NCBI GenBank assembly: GCA_964546995.1
Contig: CAZJKO010000038.1
Location: 1-10,036 of the forward strand
Length of the DNA: 10,036 nt
Reading direction: 5' to 3'
DNA from: CAZJKO01 sp964546995
GTDB taxonomy: Bacteria > Bacillota_I > Bacilli_A > RF39 > UBA660
The translations under genes and the position numbers were made by a program. Below, piece after piece: positions 6,052 to 10,036 of the stretch (position 1 is its first letter; each line of letters begins with the position of its first letter). The notes beneath the pieces were generated by a model. It had not been told where the DNA came from. It did no database searches and was given only the letters and a program-made list of their open reading frames with translations.

Positions 6052-6330
6052 ATGAAGGAAATCGTAATCCAAAATCAAAAATACACATTAGAAAAAAACG
6101 TAAAAGACGCTTTTCGCATAGAAGAAGTAACGGATCGATACACAGACTACTTTACAGAATTTGACTATATTCTAGGAGACTATTCTTACGACAAGTTAAG
6201 ATTAAAAGGATTTTATGAAAGTACGAACGAAAAAGTCAAGAATATAAACGATATTAAAGGGTTAGATGATTATATTTTGAATTATTGCGCCTATGGTGCA
6301 AGACATTTTTTGTTAAAAAAAGTAAAATAA
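6052..6330 (+). CDS. yutD: YutD-family protein (DUF1027)
   Basis: This is a 92-residue protein with the YutD pattern: ITV-like start (IVIQNQKYTLEKNVKDAF, 4-21), ERYTDYF-like segment, DYILGDYSYDKLRLKGFY (38-55) and the C-terminal YCAYGARHFLLKK (78-90). The family is widespread in Firmicutes and its function is unknown. I use ATG 6052, not the earlier in-frame ATG 6028, because AAGGAG (6039-6044) sits 7 bases before it, and the earlier start would overlap the upstream gene and lack a binding site. It is translationally close-coupled to the putative glycosidase gene. In B. subtilis yutD lies near yunB, yutH and yutI, as here. Confidence 0.9.
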   Translation: MKEIVIQNQKYTLEKNVKDAFRIEEVTDRYTDYFTEFDYILGDYSYDKLRLKGFYESTNEKVKNINDIKGLDDYILNYCAYGARHFLLKKVK

Positions 6331-6333
6331 GTG

Positions 6334-6361
6334 TTGAAAATACTGTAAATTGTGGTAGAAT
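6334..6361 (+). promoter_or_regulatory. Vegetative promoter for the yrzB-like/coiled-coil operon
   Basis: -35 TTGAAA (6334-6339), a 16-base spacer and extended -10 TGGTAGAAT (6353-6361) lie just after the yutD stop. A leader of about 25 bases leads to the strong ribosome-binding site AAAGGAGG (6379-6386). Confidence 0.7.
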
Positions 6362-6394
6362 AATATTATAAGAAAATAAAAGGAGGATCTAGTA

Positions 6395-6679
6395 ATGGAA
6401 AAAATGCCAAACAAAAAGATGATATCAATTGTTGCAGAGGATGGCTCAATTGAAGAAGTAGAAGTATTATTATCTTTTGAATTTAACGATACAAAAAAAG
6501 AATATGTAATTTATACAAAGAATGAGACAGACGAAAATGGAAATGTTACGATTTATGTAGCAAGTGTTCATCGTGGGGAAGATGGAAAACAAGAATTAGG
6601 CAGTATTGAAAATGATGAAGAATGGACACGTATTAAAGATGTATTACGTGAATTATCAAAAACAGACGATAACGAATAG
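6395..6679 (+). CDS. yrzB: DUF1292 protein, YrzB-like (UPF0473)
   Basis: This is an acidic 94-residue protein. ISIVAEDGSIEEVEVLLSFEF (10-30), KEYVIYT (35-41), VTIYVASV (51-58) and the acidic tail segment NDEEWTRIKDVL (73-84) match the DUF1292/YrzB family, whose function is unknown. YrzB homologues are usually near 90 residues and lie between ruvX and mltG. Here those partners are missing and the gene is paired with an unrecognised coiled-coil protein, so this could also be a paralogue. It has an excellent ribosome-binding site (AAAGGAGG, 8-base gap). The stop TAG (6677-6679) lies immediately before the next gene's ribosome-binding site, indicating a two-gene operon. Confidence 0.82.
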   Translation: MEKMPNKKMISIVAEDGSIEEVEVLLSFEFNDTKKEYVIYTKNETDENGNVTIYVASVHRGEDGKQELGSIENDEEWTRIKDVLRELSKTDDNE

Positions 6680-6694
6680 AAAGGAGGAATTACA

Positions 6695-7876
6695 ATGTAT
6701 GACGATAAATTACAGCAAAACGGACTTCATGTTAGTTTAATGGATGATTTTGTTAGAAAGTTAAAAATGGTTCCTCGAAGAATAAAACTTGCTCCATTAT
6801 CTTTTAAAAATGTACAAAATTTTGAATTTTGGAGCTTAGAAAACGTATATAATCAAACGATTTCTGAATTGAAAGAAGAACGCGATACAATAAAAGAAGA
6901 ATTAGAAAGACAGCCAGATATTAATAAGTATGCCTATAAATTAACAAAGAAATTGAAAAAAATAAATGCTGAAATTACTAACTTGGAAGGAAAATGGGAA
7001 GTAAGAGATGAAAGCAAAAAAGCCAACGCTTCTCCAAAATTAAAAAATGGTTTAGACGAAGCAAAAGGTGTTTATCAACAAATTGAAGGTGTTGATAAAA
7101 CACATGCTATTACGGAAGAAGATGAAGCGATCGCTACACTTACATCACAATTTCAATCATTTAATCAACCTAAAAATGAGCCGATTGTTGAAACTACCAC
7201 GATAGAACAACCAATAGAAGAGAAAAAAGTAGATATAGATCAATATTTAAATAAAGAATACGATAGAATACGTCGAAAAGATGATGGAGTTGAGCCAGAT
7301 ATGAACGATCAGTTAGAAGAAAGAAGAGAAGAAGTAGAAACATTTAAAAATGAATTAGCACAAGGAAGAGTAACAGCGAATGACTCATATGATCCTAGTG
7401 AGTTTTTAAGAAGATCGGCAGGAGAAGGTACAGAAACAAAACAAGATGCAATGGATGCGATTTCTAGACTTTTACCTGAATATCAAGAGATAATGGCTCC
7501 TGTTTTTGAGGCGGAGCGAGCTAAAGAAGAAGATTTGACATCTTTACAAGATGCAGATGATGAATTGAAAGGGACAATGGAAGAAAACCACAAGATTATA
7601 GAAATGAATAAAGATGCAAATCAACGGTTAAACTATATGAGAGAAGTTTTAATAAGACATGCTGAACAAGAAAAAGCTCGTATAGCAAGGGATAGAGAAC
7701 GGATAAAAGCTGACGAAAAGTCAAAACGAGAAAAAACAGTACAAATCAATGAAAATATTGATGAAAAGAAAAGGCAATTTGCAAATACTTCTAAAGAATT
7801 AGCTGATCTAGAAGATGCATTCCAAAAATTAGGAATACCATTAGATCAAGAAGAAACTAGCATGAAAAAGAGATAA
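6695..7876 (+). CDS. Unrecognised coiled-coil protein
   Basis: I do not recognise this 393-residue protein. It has no signal peptide or membrane segment. A mixed N-terminal part (1-50, with VPRRIKLAPLSFKNVQNFEFWSLENVYNQ) is the most domain-like stretch. A charged helical region follows (about 52-105), then a low-complexity linker (110-180) ending in EQPIEEKKVDIDQYLNKEYDRIRRK. A second charged stretch lies at 200-222, a short ordered-looking segment at 230-270 (DPSEFLRRSA, DAMDAISRLLPEYQEIM), and a long probable coiled coil at about 275-380, rich in E, K, R and N. The ribosome-binding site AAAGGAGG (6680-6687) is strong, so it is probably well translated. It shares the promoter of the yrzB-like gene and ends in its own terminator. 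A structural or scaffold role is the natural guess, with no direct evidence. Confidence 0.85.
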   Translation: MYDDKLQQNGLHVSLMDDFVRKLKMVPRRIKLAPLSFKNVQNFEFWSLENVYNQTISELKEERDTIKEELERQPDINKYAYKLTKKLKKINAEITNLEGKWEVRDESKKANASPKLKNGLDEAKGVYQQIEGVDKTHAITEEDEAIATLTSQFQSFNQPKNEPIVETTTIEQPIEEKKVDIDQYLNKEYDRIRRKDDGVEPDMNDQLEERREEVETFKNELAQGRVTANDSYDPSEFLRRSAGEGTETKQDAMDAISRLLPEYQEIMAPVFEAERAKEEDLTSLQDADDELKGTMEENHKIIEMNKDANQRLNYMREVLIRHAEQEKARIARDRERIKADEKSKREKTVQINENIDEKKRQFANTSKELADLEDAFQKLGIPLDQEETSMKKR

Positions 7877-7895
7877 TATTACTATCTCTTTTTTG
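7865..7895 (+). terminator. Intrinsic terminator overlapping the coiled-coil gene end
   Basis: AAAAAGAGATA (7865-7875) pairs fully with TATCTCTTTTT (7883-7893) around a 7-base loop, and the T-run continues to 7894. The 5' arm encodes the last codons (KKR) and the stop TAA (7874-7876). It closes the yrzB-like/coiled-coil operon. Confidence 0.86.
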
Positions 7896-7953
7896 TTTAT
7901 ATAGATTTAATAATAAACAAAACTCATAAACTTCTAATAAAACGGCATGATTC

Positions 7954-7979
7954 ATAAATTAACAAACGATTCATACAAT
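7954..7979 (+). promoter_or_regulatory. Candidate SigE promoter of yutH
   Basis: The -10 CATACAAT (7972-7979) exactly matches the mother-cell SigE consensus CATACAnT. ATA of TCATAAA (7954-7956 in 7952-7958) is a fair -35 with a gap of 15, slightly shorter than typical. Transcription would start near 7985, at the first base of the ribosome-binding site GAGGTGA. B. subtilis yutH belongs to the mother-cell, SigE-dependent sporulation programme, which agrees. Confidence 0.6.
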
Positions 7980-7995
7980 AAATTGAGGTGAGATG

Positions 7996-8928
7996 ATGTT
8001 AAAAAACATTTTGTACTATTATTATCATCTCACAGTAGAAGAAATTCGGAAGATGGGTAAATATTACTATTTTCAACTTCAGAATGAATACTACGTATTG
8101 ACTCCGTTTTATCGGCCACTTGAAGATGCAAAAGCACTGTATGAAATGACTTTAATACTTACAAAAAAGCATGGTCTATTTTCAAATATCATTTTAAATA
8201 AGGAGGGAAATATATTAACCTATATAAATCAACAACCTTATGTTTTGATAAAATACAATTGGCAAGATAATAGGAAAATATCTTTAGTAGATTTATCGAA
8301 TAGTAACATAATGGTAGATGTGAGATCAAAATCATTAGAAACTTTAACACGATTTAATTGGATAGAACTGTGGAAACAAAAGATTGATTATTTTGAATAT
8401 CAAATAATTCATTTTGAACAAAATTATCCGTTGCTTTGGGAATCAATTGATTATTATATAGGATTAGGAGAAAATGCCATTAGTTACATTCAACAAATTC
8501 GAAATCAAAGAAAAAATACACAAGATTTTTTAGTTGTTTCCCATCGACGCATCAATGTAAATAATAGTATATTTGACTTATATAATCCATTGAACTTAAT
8601 AATTGATCATCGAGTAAGAGATGTTGCAGAATATGTAAAATCAGCGTTTTGGGAAGATCAGTATTCTTTGATTGATATAGAGGAGTTTCTAGAAGGACAG
8701 TTGCTATCACCATATGGCTATCACTTGTTTTTTGCAAGGATGTTATTTCCGACATTTTACTTTGATCGTTATGAACAAATTATTAATGGTCAAGAGAAAG
8801 AAGAAAAAATTTTAGAAATCGTAAATAGAATAGAAGAATACGAAAAATTCCTATATGATATTTCGCAAATTATAAAAAAAAAGACACCACTTCTCGAAGT
8901 AGGATGGCTTTTCCATAAAAATATATAA
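7996..8928 (+). CDS. yutH: YutH-like spore coat protein of the CotS (kinase-like) family
   Basis: This is a 310-residue protein of the YutH/CotS spore coat group, which has an aminoglycoside-phosphotransferase-like kinase fold. The diagnostic segment IDYYIGLGENAISYI (151-165), the catalytic-loop position VVSHRRIN (180-187), LNLIIDHRVRDVAEYV (200-215) and the C-terminal SPYGYHLFFARMLFPTFYF (238-256) match YutH. The usual HGD catalytic Asp is replaced by Arg (HRR, 183-185) and no nucleotide-binding Lys is evident, so it is probably a pseudokinase with a structural coat role. GAGGTGA (7985-7991) favours ATG 7996 over the adjacent ATG 7993, which is too close. A SigE-like promoter lies directly upstream. 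It converges on yutI, with 12 bases between the stops. Confidence 0.85.
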   Translation: MLKNILYYYYHLTVEEIRKMGKYYYFQLQNEYYVLTPFYRPLEDAKALYEMTLILTKKHGLFSNIILNKEGNILTYINQQPYVLIKYNWQDNRKISLVDLSNSNIMVDVRSKSLETLTRFNWIELWKQKIDYFEYQIIHFEQNYPLLWESIDYYIGLGENAISYIQQIRNQRKNTQDFLVVSHRRINVNNSIFDLYNPLNLIIDHRVRDVAEYVKSAFWEDQYSLIDIEEFLEGQLLSPYGYHLFFARMLFPTFYFDRYEQIINGQEKEEKILEIVNRIEEYEKFLYDISQIIKKKTPLLEVGWLFHKNI

Positions 8929-8952
8929 CGGACAATAAAGTTAAATATTTTT
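8917..8952. terminator. Probable bidirectional terminator between yutH and yutI
   Basis: AAAAATAT (8917-8924) pairs with ATATTTTT (8945-8952), then an A-A mismatch, then TAAC/GTTA (8926-8929/8940-8943) around a 10-base loop. Both strands end the stem in five T residues. The stop codons of both convergent genes lie inside it. The stem is nearly all A-T, so strength is uncertain. Confidence 0.5.
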
Positions 8953-9168
8953 CACACACAGTACTTCTGGAATTTCGTTTTTTATCGACTCTTCAACAGC
9001 GTTTTTTAAAGTGATGTCCAACATAGGGCATCCATGACAAGCACCTAATAATTTAACATAGACAATTCCGTCCTCAAATTTGACAAATTCCAAATCACCA
9101 CCATCTTGCTGTAAAAATGGTCGAATTTGATCAATAATTTGGATAATTTGATTTTCTATTTCTTTCAT
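8941..9168 (-). CDS. yutI: NifU-like Fe-S scaffold/carrier protein (YutI type)
   Basis: This is a 75-residue stand-alone NifU C-terminal domain. The hallmark IRPFLQQDGGDLEFV (15-29) is followed by GACHGCPML (42-50), whose Cys44/Cys47 CxxC motif binds a bridging iron-sulfur cluster. The length is typical of YutI and other single-domain Nfu proteins that hold and pass Fe-S clusters to target enzymes in the cytoplasm. The TtcA-like enzyme in this window needs such a cluster and is a possible client, but this is inference. The start ATG (9168) follows GGTGATC (9173-9179 on this strand). It has its own promoter at 9214-9186, divergent from cvfD. Confidence 0.93.
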   Translation of the reverse strand: MKEIENQIIQIIDQIRPFLQQDGGDLEFVKFEDGIVYVKLLGACHGCPMLDITLKNAVEESIKNEIPEVLCVKNI

Positions 9169-9185
9169 TTTTGATCACCAAAACA

Positions 9186-9214
9186 ATTATATCTTTCTTT
9201 TCAAGATTCGTAAA
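9186..9214 (-). promoter_or_regulatory. Vegetative promoter of yutI
   Basis: On the minus strand, -35 TTTACG (9214-9209), a 17-base spacer and a perfect -10 TATAAT (9191-9186) are seen. The short leader contains GGTGATC before the yutI ATG. Confidence 0.75.
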
Positions 9215-9229
9215 GTAAAATGTGCATGG

Positions 9230-9259
9230 TTGCGATAAAAATAGTATTTGTGATATAAT
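9230..9259 (+). promoter_or_regulatory. Vegetative promoter of cvfD
   Basis: -35 TTGCGA (9230-9235), an 18-base spacer and extended -10 TGATATAAT (9251-9259) are present. The leader of about 14 bases is mostly the ribosome-binding site AGAAGGTG (9267-9274). The -35 boxes of this and the yutI promoter are about 15 bases apart. Confidence 0.75.
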
Positions 9260-9279
9260 GAACTTGAGAAGGTGTAAGT

Positions 9280-9645
9280 ATGACTAAATACGAAAGGGGA
9301 AGAGTCGTTACAGGGTATGTCACAGGAATAGAAAAATATGGAATTTTTGTTGGGTTAGATGAATATTATAGTGGATTAATACATATTTCTGAAATTTCTA
9401 ATGGATTTGTTAAAAACATAAATGATTATGTAAATATCGGTGAAACAATCAAAGTAAAAATTATGGATAGCGATGAAGACTCTTGCCAAGTAAAACTAAG
9501 TATCAAAGATATTGATTATAGAATGTCCCGAAAAAAGAAAAATAAAATACAAGAAACGACATCTGGTTTTTCAGGATTATCAAAACATTTAAAAGAATGG
9601 GTAGATGAGAAAACAGAAGAGTTAGATAATCGTAGTAATTTTTAA
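9280..9645 (+). CDS. cvfD: S1-domain RNA-binding protein, CvfD/YugI (GSP13) type
   Basis: This is a 121-residue cytoplasmic protein. A single S1 domain occupies about 5-77: GRVVTGYVTGIEKYGIFVGLDEYYSGLIHISEIS (7-40), then VNIGETIKVKIMDSD and VKLSIKDIDY. A short basic linker (MSRKKKNKI) and the tail GFSGLSKHLKEWVDEKTEEL (96-115) are the features that identify CvfD/YugI rather than another S1 protein. In Firmicutes this family is a ribosome-associated or mRNA-binding post-transcriptional regulator linked to stress; B. subtilis calls it general stress protein 13. The promoter is vegetative. No good terminator follows, so transcripts may read toward the tRNA promoter. Confidence 0.92.
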   Translation: MTKYERGRVVTGYVTGIEKYGIFVGLDEYYSGLIHISEISNGFVKNINDYVNIGETIKVKIMDSDEDSCQVKLSIKDIDYRMSRKKKNKIQETTSGFSGLSKHLKEWVDEKTEELDNRSNF

Positions 9646-9677
9646 ATTAAAAAATATGAAAAAAACTGTTATCGGTA

Positions 9678-9706
9678 TTGACATTGATAGAAAAATAAGG
9701 TATATT
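9678..9706 (+). promoter_or_regulatory. Vegetative promoter of the right tRNA array
   Basis: A perfect -35 TTGACA (9678-9683), a 17-base spacer and -10 TATATT (9701-9706) precede tRNA-Val at 9730 by about 17 bases of leader. It drives the Val-Thr-Tyr-Gln array. An imperfect dyad (TATCGGT 9670-9676 / ATTGATA 9683-9689, two G-U) surrounds the -35 and may be incidental. Confidence 0.87.
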
Positions 9707-9729
9707 TAAACATGTCAAGCCGGTTGTAT

Positions 9730-9806
9730 GGGCGATTAGCTCAGTTGGTTAGAGCACCTGCCTTACAAGCAGGGGGTCGTAGGTTCGAGTCCTACATCGC
9801 CCACCA
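9730..9806 (+). tRNA. tRNA-Val (TAC)
   Basis: The acceptor GGGCGAT (9730-9736) pairs with ATCGCCC (9796-9802), followed by discriminator A and CCA (9804-9806). The anticodon stem CCTGC/GCAGG with loop CTTACAA gives anticodon TAC (Val). It is first in the right array. Confidence 0.97.
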
Positions 9807-9813
9807 TTTTTTT

Positions 9814-9889
9814 GCCGAAATAGCTCAATTGGTAGAGCAATTGATTTGTAATCAATAGGTTACGGGTTCAATTCCTGTTTTCGGCACCA
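9814..9889 (+). tRNA. tRNA-Thr (TGT)
   Basis: The acceptor GCCGAAA (9814-9820) pairs with TTTCGGC (9879-9885), then A and CCA (9887-9889). The anticodon stem ATTGA/TCAAT with loop TTTGTAA gives anticodon TGT (Thr). A run of T residues in the 7-base spacer separates it from tRNA-Val. Confidence 0.97.
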
Positions 9890-9895
9890 CTTTTT

Positions 9896-9980
9896 GGAGA
9901 GGTAGCGAAGAGGCTAAACGCGACAGACTGTAAATCTGTTCCCTTTGGGTTCGATGGTTCGAAACCATCTCTCTCCACCA
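9896..9980 (+). tRNA. tRNA-Tyr (GTA)
   Basis: This is a class II tRNA with a long variable arm. The acceptor GGAGAGG (9896-9902) pairs with TCTCTCC (9970-9976, one G-U), followed by A and CCA (9978-9980). The anticodon stem ACAGA/TCTGT with loop CTGTAAA gives anticodon GTA (Tyr). Confidence 0.97.
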
Positions 9981-9986
9981 TCTTAT

Positions 9987-10036
9987 TGCCTCGTAGCCAA
10001 GTGGTAAGGCATCAGACTTTGACTCTGACATGCGCT
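9987..10036 (+). tRNA. tRNA-Gln (TTG), 3' part outside window
   Basis: This is the 5' two thirds of a tRNA cut by the window end. The acceptor 5' strand TGCCTCG starts at 9987, the D-arm GCCAAGTGGTAAGGC follows, and the anticodon stem TCAGA/TCTGA with loop CTTTGAC gives anticodon TTG (Gln). The starting T is typical of Gln tRNAs. The array probably continues beyond the window. Confidence 0.93.

Noticed and set aside
7924..7979. Three TCATA-containing repeats (7924, 7952, 7971) upstream of yutH, considered as an operator or tandem promoters.
   Set aside because: The spacing is irregular and the sequence is very AT-rich; two of the three are explained by the SigE-like -35 and -10.
9670..9689. 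Imperfect dyad around the -35 of the right tRNA promoter, considered as an operator.
   Set aside because: It depends on two G-U style matches, is short, and is absent from the related tRNA-Ser promoter.
1..10036. Mobile elements, phage genes, CRISPR arrays or defence systems.
   Set aside because: No transposase, integrase, repeat-spacer pattern or attachment-site duplication was seen, and all but one gene fit known core or sporulation families.

Overview
The window is a piece of chromosome from an AT-rich, Gram-positive, endospore-forming bacterium (Bacillota, Bacilli side). The evidence is a clear SigG, the sporulation proteins YlmC/YmxH, YunB and YutH, typical AGGAGG/AGGTG ribosome-binding sites, T-tailed hairpin terminators, and tRNA genes that all encode CCA. 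The divergent sequences, and the absence of TGA among the 12 stop codons (11 TAA, 1 TAG), would fit an early-branching or uncultured Bacilli lineage near the Mollicutes. That placement is inference.

Layout. Positions 1-466 hold the end of a tRNA array (partial Ile-GAT, Asn-GTT, Glu-TTC, a probable terminator) and then a separately promoted and terminated tRNA-Ser(GCT). From 536 a vegetative promoter drives a YwaF/TMEM164-type membrane protein (591-1370), followed by a TtcA-like tRNA thiolase (1525-2343). Positions 2356-3466 hold sigG and ylmC. SigG sits behind a hairpin that buries its ribosome-binding site, with a SigG-type promoter inside the hairpin, and ylmC ends in a terminator. Next come yunB (3503-4255), a membrane-anchored SH3 plus putative glycosidase protein (4335-6050) and yutD (6052-6330). 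A new promoter then drives a YrzB-like protein (6395-6679) and an unrecognised coiled-coil protein (6695-7876), closed by a strong terminator. A SigE-like promoter leads into yutH (7996-8928), which converges on the NifU-like yutI (minus strand, 9168-8941). Divergent promoters serve yutI and the S1-domain gene cvfD (9280-9645). A consensus promoter at 9678-9706 then starts a second tRNA array (Val-TAC, Thr-TGT, Tyr-GTA, partial Gln-TTG).

How it works together. The region mixes translation and RNA functions (tRNAs, TtcA, CvfD, the Fe-S carrier YutI) with late sporulation functions (SigG, YlmC, YunB, YutH). yunB, yutD, yutH and yutI are also near neighbours in Bacillus subtilis, so this looks like a remnant of old conserved gene order, not an acquired island. 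There is no phage, insertion sequence, CRISPR array or defence locus. The most interesting items are the sigG leader architecture, the SigE/SigG-like promoters packed against ribosome-binding sites, the YutH pseudokinase, the unknown coiled-coil gene, and the possibility that one ancestral tRNA array was split by the protein genes.
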